Assembly (NCBI RefSeq): GCF_900163545.1
Contig: NZ_FUHW01000004.1
Location: 27,792-91,791, forward strand
Source: Arthrobacter rhombi
GTDB lineage: Bacteria; Actinomycetota; Actinomycetes; Actinomycetales; Micrococcaceae
Reading direction: 5' to 3'
Length of the DNA: 64,000 bases
How positions within the stretch are numbered: the stretch's first letter is position 1; every line of letters begins with the position of its first letter. Positions 36,858 to 44,199 of the stretch are shown here, in pieces. The translations under genes were made by a program, and so were the position numbers. The notes under the pieces are model-generated. The model made no database searches. It saw only the letters and a program-made list of their open reading frames with translations, and had not been told where the DNA came from.

Positions 36858-36998
36858 GAAAACCTCCTGACGCAGTACCGGTAGAATGTCGGTGACGTGG
36901 GTTGCCGCAGGGACACTGCCGTGTCAGCCCCCAACCATGACAATATCGCCCGGGTCCCAAACAACGAGTGTTTGACCCGCCCAAGGTCAGGAGTACCA

Positions 36999-37250
36999 GT
37001 GCCCGAGTCGAGGACGCGCCGCAAGGCCCGCCGGCAGTCTGAAGCCGCAAATAAGAACGGCGATATTAAGGCCCTTCCGGTTTGGTACAAGCCAGTCATG
37101 TTCGGATTGATGATCCTGGGACTGATCTGGATCATCACCTACTACATCTCACAGACGATGCTTCCCCTGGCGATCGCTGGCGGGTGGAACATCGTGATCG
37201 GCTTCGGTATCGCCATGGTCGGGTTCTTTATGACGACGCGCTGGCGATAG
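36999..37250 (+). CDS. crgA: Cell division protein CrgA
   Basis: Small septation factor of Actinobacteria that helps recruit FtsI and other divisome proteins. 83 residues, with a basic N-terminal tail (RTRRKARRQSE) and two membrane helices (about 32-51 and 57-75). GTG 36999 with GGAG five bases upstream fits the family length; the open frame back to 36897 is not needed. A TAGAAT at 36882-36887 is a likely -10 element. Divergent from the sortase operon. Confidence 0.93.
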   Translation: MPESRTRRKARRQSEAANKNGDIKALPVWYKPVMFGLMILGLIWIITYYISQTMLPLAIAGGWNIVIGFGIAMVGFFMTTRWR

Positions 37251-37265
37251 CCCGCCAGAAGGGCT

Positions 37266-37580
37266 TCACTCCACGTATTTAAGCCCGACAACGCATCCGA
37301 CAAGAAGCATCAAGAGCAGGACCTTGATCCAGCTAATGGACTCACCGTCAACTGCCATGCCGTAGATCACCGTGAGAGAAGCTCCGATACCAACCCAAAC
37401 GGCGTACGCGGTTCCCGTTGGTATGTCCTTCATGGCATATGCCAATCCACTCATACTCACGATGAGTCCTCCCGCAAAAACGAGACTGGGCAGCAGCTTT
37501 GAAAAACCCTCGGTCTTCCCGAGGGCGATGGCCCAAACCGCCTCGAACATCCCTGAAACAATCAATACGAACCACGCCAT
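37266..37580 (-). CDS. gdx: SMR-family guanidinium exporter Gdx (SugE-like)
   Basis: Dual-topology small multidrug resistance protein that exports guanidinium in exchange for protons. 104 residues, four helices, with the essential Glu in SGMFEAVWAIALG (Glu13) and GTAYAVWVGIGA as in SugE/Gdx rather than EmrE. The start ATG 37580 gives the family N terminus MAWFVLIVSG; an upstream extension to 37679 lies across the riboswitch and is not coding. A guanidine-III riboswitch sits 22 nt upstream, which supports the substrate independently. Confidence 0.93.
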   Translation of the reverse strand: MAWFVLIVSGMFEAVWAIALGKTEGFSKLLPSLVFAGGLIVSMSGLAYAMKDIPTGTAYAVWVGIGASLTVIYGMAVDGESISWIKVLLLMLLVGCVVGLKYVE

Positions 37581-37602
37581 GATCAACCACCGTTGCCTTC
37601 CG

Positions 37603-37644
37603 GCGGCCGTCTTGTCGCTGTCCGGGTACGGCTCCCTCGTCCGG
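37603..37644 (-). ncRNA. Guanidine-III (ykkC-III) riboswitch
   Basis: Read on the minus strand, the element has the ordered conserved blocks of the class: CCGGACGAGG, CCGTACCCGG, GACAAGACGGC. This matches the compact pseudoknot of the known guanidine-III aptamer (about 41 nt) with one or two length differences in a loop. It ends 22 nt before the ATG of the Gdx exporter. Guanidine binding should free the ribosome-binding site and allow translation. No terminator is seen, so translational control is likely. Confidence 0.88.
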
Positions 37645-37735
37645 TCGGAGCAATGAGCTCCTGTCCGGCAGGCTAACACACGGCTCCGGGTCCGGCACCG
37701 GACGTGAGATGCTGGAAACCAGACGAAAGGACACC

Positions 37736-38227
37736 ATGCCCCCCACCGCTACACCCTTGACCGGATCGAGCCTGACACCCCAGCGACTCTACGGATTTCT
37801 GGCCACGGCCGAAATGTTCACCTGGGGGTTGCTCCTGTTAGGAATGGCCCTGAAGTACGGAAACATTAGTGACAAATTCGTCCCGGTTTTCGGAGGAATC
37901 CACGGACTGACATTCATCAGCTATTGCGTCGTGACCTGCTTCGTCTGGGTCAATCAGCGGTGGTCGTTCGGCCGCGGCCTGTTGGGCTTGGCCTCTGCCT
38001 TCATTCCATTCTGCACAGTGCCCTTCGAACGCTCTGCCCTGCGTGCGGGGCTACTCGGCGGCGGCTGGAGGCTGGCTACCGGCGGGGATGAACCACGTGG
38101 TTTCGTTGAAATCGTCCAGGCGTGGTGTCTGCGACACCCACTTCCAGCGGTCATTCTGGGCATCGTTTTCATCGCCGTGGTCTTCACCGTGCTCTTGATG
38201 CTCGGCCCGCCTGTTCCCCGCGGCTAG
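37736..38227 (+). CDS. DUF3817 family membrane protein
   Basis: A 163-residue protein with about four hydrophobic helices. The first 95 residues form the DUF3817 domain (LYGFLATAEMFTWGLLLLGMALKY, in part; FGGIHGLTFISYCVV; FIPFCTVPFE), a family common in Actinobacteria without assigned function. AAAGG precedes the ATG at 37736. It diverges from the guanidinium exporter and does not obviously belong to its regulon. Confidence 0.85.
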   Translation: MPPTATPLTGSSLTPQRLYGFLATAEMFTWGLLLLGMALKYGNISDKFVPVFGGIHGLTFISYCVVTCFVWVNQRWSFGRGLLGLASAFIPFCTVPFERSALRAGLLGGGWRLATGGDEPRGFVEIVQAWCLRHPLPAVILGIVFIAVVFTVLLMLGPPVPRG

Positions 38228-38272
38228 GCCAGCGCACCTCCACGGCAGTCTCCTGACCCAAAGGACCCATCC

Positions 38273-39184
38273 TCAGACCGACGTTAGCTCCAATAGACCG
38301 GAGCCCCGAGCCGCTGCTCGGACGGCAGTGCTGACTCGTCCCAACGCCGGGGAGTCGAGCTTCCACCGCTGCCAATAAAGTGCGACGTCTTGGGTCCAGC
38401 CAGGATCCAGAACCACCAGTGAATCCTGCCCCGGATCCTGAGCATCCGGCACCATGCCCCAACCGAGACCATCAATGACTGCCCGAACGAATTGAGAGGA
38501 ATCCGGTACATAGTGTGTCGGGGGCCTGACCTCCGACCCGCAAATGGAGCGGAGGAGCGAACGCTGCAGTTGATCCGACCGATCAAAGTCCACCACCGGT
38601 GCCACCGCCAGCCCACTCGCCGGATCCCCAGCAAACCATTGTTTTCTAAATGCCGGCGACGCCATCGCCGTATACCGCAGGGTCCCCAAAAACTCGGTCG
38701 TACAACCCTGCACGGCTCGTCCATCAGTGGTCACGGCCGCCATCGCCGCCCCTGACCGCAGCAGCTCCGCCGATACCGACTCGTCCGCACGCAACACTTC
38801 GAGTTCGAGGCGTGCATCCTGGGCCAATAAGGTGAAGGTCCCCGGGAACCAGGTCGCCAGGGAGTCAGCGTTAACCACCACCGATACCGCCGCCCGCTCC
38901 GGAGCCATCTCATGGTCCGGGATTCCCCCACCAGAGAGCTCAGCCATGGCTTCGGCGGCCAGCAGGTCTACTTGCCGCGCCAAACGCAGCAAAACGGTTC
39001 CTGCAGTGGTGGGCTGCGCCGGTTTCCCGCGGCGGATAAGAACGGTCCCCACCTGTGTTTCCAGCGCTTTGATTCGTTGGCTGATAGCAGAAGGGGTTAC
39101 CTGTAGTCGTGACGCTGCCGCGTCAAAGGTTCCGGTATCGATGACAGCTGCGAAGGCACGGAGTTGATCCGCTGGAAATTCCAT
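38273..39184 (-). CDS. lysG: LysR-family regulator LysG/ArgP
   Basis: Activator of the divergent lysine/arginine exporter gene. 303 residues: N-terminal winged helix-turn-helix (AAVIDTGTFDAAASRL, VTPSAISQRIKALE) and a C-terminal effector domain that senses basic amino acids in this subfamily. The pairing with lysE across a 71-bp spacer is the classic LysG-LysE layout known from Corynebacterium. A palindrome with T-N11-A character lies at 39185-39199, right at its start codon, so it may also repress itself. Confidence 0.92.
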   Translation of the reverse strand: MEFPADQLRAFAAVIDTGTFDAAASRLQVTPSAISQRIKALETQVGTVLIRRGKPAQPTTAGTVLLRLARQVDLLAAEAMAELSGGGIPDHEMAPERAAVSVVVNADSLATWFPGTFTLLAQDARLELEVLRADESVSAELLRSGAAMAAVTTDGRAVQGCTTEFLGTLRYTAMASPAFRKQWFAGDPASGLAVAPVVDFDRSDQLQRSLLRSICGSEVRPPTHYVPDSSQFVRAVIDGLGWGMVPDAQDPGQDSLVVLDPGWTQDVALYWQRWKLDSPALGRVSTAVRAAARGSGLLELTSV

Positions 39185-39199
39185 ATTAGAGATACTAAT
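39185..39199. promoter_or_regulatory. Putative LysG binding site
   Basis: ATTAG, five bases, CTAAT: a perfect inverted repeat with the T-N11-A shape typical of LysR-family boxes, directly before lysG and 57 bp before lysE. A second perfect palindrome AGCTAGCT lies at 39217-39224. Confidence 0.5.
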
Positions 39200-39255
39200 G
39201 ACCCATTCAAAACTTTAGCTAGCTTGCATATGAATGATGCCCTTACCGTTGTCGA

Positions 39256-39870
39256 GTGACTTACTTTCCTTCGCTGTTGGCCGGCCTGGGGGCCGGGTTG
39301 GCGCTGATCGTCGCCATTGGTGCCCAGAATGCCTTCATACTGCGTCAAGGAATCCGACGTGAGCACGTACTCAGTGTCGTCCTCATCTGTGCGCTCTCCG
39401 ACGCAGTCCTGATCTTCGCCGGAGTTGCCGGTGTGGGCGCCTTGGTCGCCACGGCCCCTTGGGTGCTCGTGCTGGCCAGATGGGCGGGAGCGGTCTTTCT
39501 CATCGTCTACGCCACGGTGGCCCTCCGTCGAGCCTTTCGCCCAGCAGCGCTCACGGTTGACCGCGGGTCGCGGGCAGTCTCACGGACGTCCGTGCTGGCC
39601 ACCGCTGCAGCACTGACGTGGCTAAATCCTCACGTTTACCTAGATACGATGGTCCTGCTCGGCACGATTGCTAGCACCCACGGCAATCCGGGACGCTGGG
39701 TCTTCGCTGCCGGGGCCGTGCTGGGTAGTTTCCTTTGGTTCCCGACCCTCGGGTTCGGCGCCCGCCTCCTCGCCGGGTTTTTTGCCCGCCCCGGTTCATG
39801 GCGACTCCTGGATTGTCTGGTCGCAGCGGTCATGCTGTTGGTCGCGATCGGCCTACTGACCGGATCGTAG
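39256..39870 (+). CDS. lysE: L-lysine/arginine exporter LysE
   Basis: Membrane exporter that removes excess basic amino acids, 204 residues, with six hydrophobic segments. The LysE signatures GAQNAFILRQG near the N terminus and TWLNPHVYLDTMVLLG in the middle are clear. It starts with GTG 39256. Divergent LysG is the likely activator. It converges with the acetyltransferase gene, 31 bp apart. Confidence 0.95.
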   Translation: MTYFPSLLAGLGAGLALIVAIGAQNAFILRQGIRREHVLSVVLICALSDAVLIFAGVAGVGALVATAPWVLVLARWAGAVFLIVYATVALRRAFRPAALTVDRGSRAVSRTSVLATAAALTWLNPHVYLDTMVLLGTIASTHGNPGRWVFAAGAVLGSFLWFPTLGFGARLLAGFFARPGSWRLLDCLVAAVMLLVAIGLLTGS

Positions 39871-39901
39871 ACTTCTGCCCGGCATCGACCGTGGAACCGG
39901 C

Positions 39902-40873
39902 TCAATCTAGGTAGCGCCGATGAACCGTCCAGGTCCTCACCGCCGTGAACCCCGCGCGTTCATACACCCTGTTGGCGCCGGTGGGGCTGGCCGAATCAAC
40001 AGCCAAATCCACCATCTTGTATCCACCGCGTTCTGCTGCCCAAACGATCCAATGCAAGAGGCCAGCAGCCAGTCCCTGATGACGGGCACGTCGTCTGGTC
40101 CCCAAAAGGCCGACATGGAGTTCCCCCTTGACCCATTCACCACACAAGGCATATCCGTCGACACTATCTTCGGGAGCCAGACTGGTATCCGTGCTGCGGA
40201 TGAGGGGACTCATGGCCGGGCGGAAGCTGCGCGCAGACTGCTGGTCGGCCCAGCGTTCCCGCGTTTTCGGTACCGCCCCCCAATGGTCGGCGAAAGCATC
40301 ATTATGAGCCCGACGAACTGCTTCTTCCGCTTCGGACGTGTAGACCTCCACCACCGGTCCCTCCGCAGATAGCGTCGGCTCCATGACTGCTCCGTAGCCC
40401 CGCGGAAGCTCGATCATCATGTCAGTGAAGTAGCGCACCGGAGCATATCCCCGCGAGACGGCCATACGTCCCGAGCTGGACCCGTGAGCCCCCGTGGCGA
40501 GGCTGACAGTCACCGGCGCTCCGGGATGTCGTTCGGCGGCGAGCTCGCCGGCGCGAGCTTCCAAACTCTCCATGATCGCCCCACCGATTCCACGGCCCCG
40601 ATGTTCTGGGTGAACACCACCATCGATGCTTGCCTTGGCATTCCCCTCGAAGAGGACGTCAGCCACACGCAGTTGCCCGAAGCCCACCAATTGGTCCTCG
40701 TCCCAGACAGCAATACTGTCGCGTGCCGGCTCGAAACCCGGTTCTTTTAGTTCTTCAGCCAGATCCTCGGCATCATAGAACTCATCGGTGCCATCCGCCT
40801 GCGCCAAGCAATTCGTCAATTGGGCCCAGGCCCCTAGGTCAGCAGCTGACAGCGTGGAAAAGCGTGCATTCAT
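39902..40873 (-). CDS. Double GNAT-domain acetyltransferase
   Basis: A 323-residue protein made of two GNAT folds in tandem. The first has the acetyl-CoA motif HPEHRGRGIGGAIME (about residue 86-100); the second has GTRRRARHQGLAAGLLHWIVWAA and the C-terminal NRVYERAGFTAV. The arrangement resembles mycothiol synthase and similar actinobacterial enzymes, but it lies outside that gene's usual setting, so the substrate is open. ATG 40873 follows GGAGGACTC. Confidence 0.87.
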   Translation of the reverse strand: MNARFSTLSAADLGAWAQLTNCLAQADGTDEFYDAEDLAEELKEPGFEPARDSIAVWDEDQLVGFGQLRVADVLFEGNAKASIDGGVHPEHRGRGIGGAIMESLEARAGELAAERHPGAPVTVSLATGAHGSSSGRMAVSRGYAPVRYFTDMMIELPRGYGAVMEPTLSAEGPVVEVYTSEAEEAVRRAHNDAFADHWGAVPKTRERWADQQSARSFRPAMSPLIRSTDTSLAPEDSVDGYALCGEWVKGELHVGLLGTRRRARHQGLAAGLLHWIVWAAERGGYKMVDLAVDSASPTGANRVYERAGFTAVRTWTVHRRYLD

Positions 40874-41076
40874 GAGTCCTCCAGACGTTCGCCCTGCCGC
40901 TGACACCAGCCTGTGGGATGGAATCAAGATACAGGCTGGTAGTGGCCCACGTCACGTCTCGATTCTCTCGTTCATGCACACGCTGTGAATATAGTTATCC
41001 ACAGGTGGGGATAACGCTGTGCGTAACTATGTTCGACTGGCCCGGACTGACAGGGATGCAGGACCCATTCCCTCAT

Positions 41077-41125
41077 TGAATTACACCGGTGTGAGTTACC
41101 AACAATGTGGATAAACCCTGTGGAT
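41077..41125. repeat. 49-bp direct repeat with DnaA boxes, copy 1
   Basis: Starts TGAATTACA and ends CCCTGTGGAT; differs from copy 2 at 41339-41387 at six positions, none in the DnaA box TGTGGATAA (41106-41114). Contains the palindrome ACACCGGTGT. Confidence 0.85.
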
Positions 41126-41338
41126 GACGACCCGATGTTCGAATTTCCGCGGGATTCCGCGGAAATATCGTCTCGAGAGATCCCATCGCGCCGAGGAATT
41201 CTTTAGCTACCCTTCACTCACAGGCTGTGTACGACACTTATCCACACCTGTGGATCATTATGTGAATATTCAAGCTGCGCCCACCACCAGGAGATGGCTC
41301 AAGGCCAGCACCCGGGGATGCAGAGCCATGAATAACAG

Positions 41339-41387
41339 TGAATTACATGGGTGTGAGTTATTAACAGTGTGGATAAGCCCTGTGGAT
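41339..41387. repeat. 49-bp direct repeat with DnaA boxes, copy 2
   Basis: Second copy, 262 bp after the first, same orientation. The DnaA box at 41368-41376 and the second box four bases further are kept, while changes fall between them. It ends 24 bp before the rhomboid terminator stem. Confidence 0.85.
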
Positions 41388-41403
41388 AGTTCATGCCGAA
41401 CCA

Positions 41404-41447
41404 ACAAAAACGGGGTGGGTGGTGGAAGATTTCCACCACCCACCCCG
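41404..41447 (-). terminator. Rho-independent terminator of the rhomboid gene
   Basis: A perfect 17-bp stem (41411-41427 with 41431-41447) closed by a 3-nt loop. On the minus strand it is followed by TTTTTG. It lies 37 bp beyond the rhomboid stop. Confidence 0.93.
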
Positions 41448-41483
41448 TGGGCGCGATTCGAACTCGGCCGAAACGCTCGTTGC

Positions 41484-42356
41484 TTAGCCCATTAAGGGTT
41501 GATAGGCCGCCCGAATTGGTGCCCACCCCAGCCAGGTGAGGACACCAAGCACCACGACGATGACGGCTATACCGCCCCATTGCAGGATTGCCCGGTTTCT
41601 TCCACGAGGGGAAAAGACCAGCACTGCCGCCACGGCACCCCCGACGACCAAACCGCCAACATGTGCCTGCCAGGCGATATTGGCACCGGGCAAGAAGCCG
41701 ATGACCAAGTTGATCCCAATGATCACCAAAACCGGTACCAGGTTGCCACCATGTGCCTTGGTAATGACCATGAACGCGCCGAACAATCCGAAGACGGCGC
41801 CCGATGCGCCAACGACCGCCACATTCGGAGCCGCAAGAAGCAAGACGCCAACGGAACCACCGAAACCGGCGACCAGATACAAGACGGCGAATCTGACGTG
41901 ACCTAGCGCCGGTTCTAGGACCCGACCCAGGATGTAAAGCGCATACATGTTGAACGCGATGTGCATGATCAGGCCCGTGGAGTGCAGGAACATGGAAGTG
42001 ATCATCCGCCAGGGTTCGCTGCCTGTGTACAGGCCTGCATACAGCAGACGGTCCGTCAGACCCGGGATCAGATACTGGCCTCCGAAAAGCAGTACGCACA
42101 CAGCGATCAATGCATAGGTCACCGTCGGTCGTCCCGAGGTCAGACGGCCGCCGGTAACAGTCTGCGGCTGACGACGCTGGCTATTCACCTGCGCCACACA
42201 GTCAACGCATTGGACCCCCACAGCGGCTGTGCGCTGGCATTCAGGGCAGGCCGGGCGTCCGCAACGTTGGCAGCGAACGTAGGAGGGGCGATCGGGATGC
42301 CGCGGACAAGTCGGAACCGGCGCGTGGGGTTCCTGCTGTGGTTGGCCGAAGGCCAT
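41484..42356 (-). CDS. Rhomboid-family intramembrane serine protease
   Basis: Cleaves membrane proteins within the bilayer. 290 residues: an N-terminal B-box-like zinc finger (CPRHPDRPSYVRCQRCGRP and CPEC...CVDC, about 17-52), then six helices. The catalytic dyad is Ser in GASGAVFG and His in QAHVGGLVVG; the MFLHSTGLIMHIAFNMYAL region supplies the conserved His/Asn. AGGAGC precedes the ATG. In actinobacteria it often neighbours the cyclophilin gene, as here. Substrate unknown. Confidence 0.93.
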   Translation of the reverse strand: MAFGQPQQEPHAPVPTCPRHPDRPSYVRCQRCGRPACPECQRTAAVGVQCVDCVAQVNSQRRQPQTVTGGRLTSGRPTVTYALIAVCVLLFGGQYLIPGLTDRLLYAGLYTGSEPWRMITSMFLHSTGLIMHIAFNMYALYILGRVLEPALGHVRFAVLYLVAGFGGSVGVLLLAAPNVAVVGASGAVFGLFGAFMVITKAHGGNLVPVLVIIGINLVIGFLPGANIAWQAHVGGLVVGGAVAAVLVFSPRGRNRAILQWGGIAVIVVVLGVLTWLGWAPIRAAYQPLMG

Positions 42357-42394
42357 GTCATGCTCCTGGTTCGTGGTCAGGTGTTGAAGACGAA

Positions 42395-42439
42395 AGGGCG
42401 GTCCCCGTCGGCTCCGGGGAGTCGTTGGGGAACCGCCCT
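42395..42439 (-). terminator. Hairpin terminator after the cyclophilin gene
   Basis: Outer stem AGGGCGGTCCCC (42395-42406) pairs with GGGGAACCGCCCT (42427-42439) with one bulged base; internal CCCCG/CGGGG pairing is an alternative. It lies 43 bp past the cyclophilin stop. Confidence 0.6.
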
Positions 42440-42482
42440 CGCTATGCGGAAGATATCCGCCGTGGCTACTGCAGGAGTGAGG

Positions 42483-43028
42483 TTAGAGTGCCTCGACGTC
42501 GATGCCCGAGATGACAACGTCTTCGAGTGGCTTATCGCGGCCATCGGTAGGAACCTTGTTCAGCGAGGCAGCAATTTCGCGAGACGTCTCGTCGGTCACG
42601 TCACCGAAAATAGTGTGCTTGCCCTGCAACCAGGTCGTGGGGACCGTGGTGATGAAGAACTGGGAACCGTTGGTTCCACGCCCCATCTGGAGCCCTGCAT
42701 TGGCCATGGCGAGCTTATAGGGCTCGTTGAAGTCCAGATCGGGGTTGATCTCGTCGTCGAAACGGTAGCCGGGGCCTCCGACACCCTGACCCAACGGATC
42801 CCCTCCCTGGATCATGAAGTCGGAAATGATGCGGTGGAAGATCGTGCCGTCGTACAACGGGGTCTCGGTCTTTTTCTCGCCCGACTCGGGGTGAGTCCAC
42901 TCCTGCTCGCCGGTGGCGAGGCCGATGAAGTTCTTGACCGTCTTCGGGGCGTGGTTGCCGAACAGGTTGACCACGATGTCACCGTGGTTCGTGTGGATGG
43001 TGGCCTTATGCGTGGGGATTGCAGTCAT
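42483..43028 (-). CDS. ppiA: Peptidyl-prolyl cis-trans isomerase, cyclophilin type
   Basis: Speeds proline isomerisation during folding. The 181-residue cytoplasmic protein has the cyclophilin core: FHRIISDFMIQGGDP (catalytic Arg and Phe), MANAGLQMGRGTNGSQFFIT and the LQGKHTIFGDV loop with His. No signal peptide. Start ATG 43028; the extra residues upstream in frame are not needed. Gene position between the rhomboid and the origin block is typical for Micrococcales. Confidence 0.95.
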   Translation of the reverse strand: MTAIPTHKATIHTNHGDIVVNLFGNHAPKTVKNFIGLATGEQEWTHPESGEKKTETPLYDGTIFHRIISDFMIQGGDPLGQGVGGPGYRFDDEINPDLDFNEPYKLAMANAGLQMGRGTNGSQFFITTVPTTWLQGKHTIFGDVTDETSREIAASLNKVPTDGRDKPLEDVVISGIDVEAL

Positions 43029-43198
43029 GTCCCTATTCTTCCACTTCCCGGCCCGCATCCGGCAGTCTCCGCGGCAGGTCGGCTACGCGGACAGTGAACA
43101 TCAGTCATAGACACTAATCTGACTTACGTCGTGAATGGCCCGTGTACCCTCCAACGCGTAGGCTAGGCGTGGATACTCCAACTACTTGGGAGGAACGT

Positions 43199-44128
43199 GT
43201 GAAGAAGAAAAAGCGAATGGCCCGTGATCTGCGTAGTTCGGTCAATGCAGGTACCGGGAACGCCCGCGATTGGGCAGCCCCGAAGGTCGATGCAGCGGTC
43301 AACTGGGCGGTGCCCCGGTTTGAAAAGGGCATTGAAACCGCCACTCCGCGCATTCAGGAGGGATTCCAGCGTGCCGCCAATGAAATCGCCGGTGGCGTCG
43401 CCAAGGTAACCCCGAAGATCCAAGACGGCCTTGATAAGGTCGCTCCGCGCATCTCCCAGGCCGTCGACGAGGCTTCTCCTCGGCTGCAAGAAACCCTCGA
43501 TAAGGCCACGCCAGCTTTGCAGCACGCTCGCGACCTTGTGGTCAACGACTACATCCCGACCGCGAGTGCCCGCCTCGGTGACGCGGCCGGTTACGCCGCT
43601 CGTCGTCTTGACGGCGTCGACGTCCCAGTTCAGGTCGAACAGGCCGTTGCCCGGGTAACTGGTGACAAGAAGGCCCTCAAGCGTGCCCAGAAGGCCGCAG
43701 TGACCGCTGCGAAGGAAGCTTCTAAACAGCTCAAGCGTGAAAAGGCCCGTCAGAGCCGCAAACGCGGTTTCCTGGTCTTCGGCATCATCGCCGCTGTGGT
43801 CACTGCGGGAGTTGCCGCCTGGCGTGCTTCCAAGCCCGTCGAGGACCCTTGGAAGACTCCAGTGGAGCCGGCCCCAGTACCGGCTCCGGTTCCAGCGCCC
43901 GAAACTCAGCTAAAGACCGAGGACGTGCACACGCACGTTTCCCAGGCCGCAGCGGAGGCCAAGGACAAGGGTGCAACCGAAGCGCCAAAGGCACCGGTCG
44001 CTGCCACTCCGGCTCCGAAAGCGACGGAGAGCCCCAAGGCTCCTGCCGCTGCGGACACCACGGAGGCCCCGAAGCCGGGTCCACGTAGTTCTGCACGTCG
44101 GCGCGCCGACGACTCGGACGATCAGTAG
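43199..44128 (+). CDS. Membrane-anchored protein with 11-residue Pro-phased helical repeats
   Basis: A 309-residue protein with no family I can name securely. Residues 25-115 are amphipathic and carry Pro at 28, 39, 50, 72, 83, 94 and 105, i.e. an 11-residue period (units such as TPKIQDGLDKV and SPRLQETLDKA), like apolipoprotein-type repeats. Then a highly basic stretch (155-190), one membrane helix (about 191-209) and a Pro/Ala-rich tail ending in RRRADD. It resembles DUF5324-type actinobacterial proteins in layout. GTG 43199 follows GGGAGGA; TAGGCT at 43159-43164 is a likely -10 box. Confidence 0.75.
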   Translation: MKKKKRMARDLRSSVNAGTGNARDWAAPKVDAAVNWAVPRFEKGIETATPRIQEGFQRAANEIAGGVAKVTPKIQDGLDKVAPRISQAVDEASPRLQETLDKATPALQHARDLVVNDYIPTASARLGDAAGYAARRLDGVDVPVQVEQAVARVTGDKKALKRAQKAAVTAAKEASKQLKREKARQSRKRGFLVFGIIAAVVTAGVAAWRASKPVEDPWKTPVEPAPVPAPVPAPETQLKTEDVHTHVSQAAAEAKDKGATEAPKAPVAATPAPKATESPKAPAAADTTEAPKPGPRSSARRRADDSDDQ

Positions 44129-44149
44129 ATTAGTCGTTCGATACGCCTC

Positions 44150-44186
44150 AAGCGGCGGTGATCCTGATGGGTCACCGCCGCTTTTG
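44150..44186. terminator. Bidirectional terminator between convergent genes
   Basis: A 12-bp stem (44150-44161 with 44172-44183), 10-nt loop, followed by TTTTG on the plus strand. It ends the repeat-protein gene and may also serve the convergent EamA gene. Confidence 0.88.
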
Positions 44187-44199
44187 TCGTCACTGCCGT

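Larger units (their letters stand above)
40874..41483. other. 610-bp intergenic region with a duplicated DnaA-box cluster
   Basis: No convincing gene lies here. There are four perfect DnaA boxes: TTATCCACA at 40995-41003 and 41238-41246, and the complement TGTGGATAA at 41106-41114 and 41368-41376, alternating in orientation. Each perfect box has a near-match partner close by: TGGGGATAA at 41006-41014, TGTGGATGA at 41119-41127, TGTGGATCA at 41249-41257 and TGTGGATAG at 41381-41389, giving four pairs. Two of the pairs sit in 49-bp direct repeats. It lies 14 kb from dnaA. Possible roles: DnaA titration or timing site, or an accessory part of the origin. Confidence 0.75.

Noticed and set aside
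37581..37700. Guanidine-I or guanidine-II class for the gdx leader
   Set aside because: The guanidine-I core and the paired ACGR-loop hairpins of class II are not present; the blocks fit class III.
41124..41495. 123-codon ORF in the DnaA-box spacer
   Set aside because: It crosses a DnaA-box repeat and the rhomboid terminator hairpin, and its sequence is not protein-like.
41961..43097. 378-codon ORF over the rhomboid and cyclophilin genes
   Set aside because: It runs antisense across two well-supported genes and the terminator between them.
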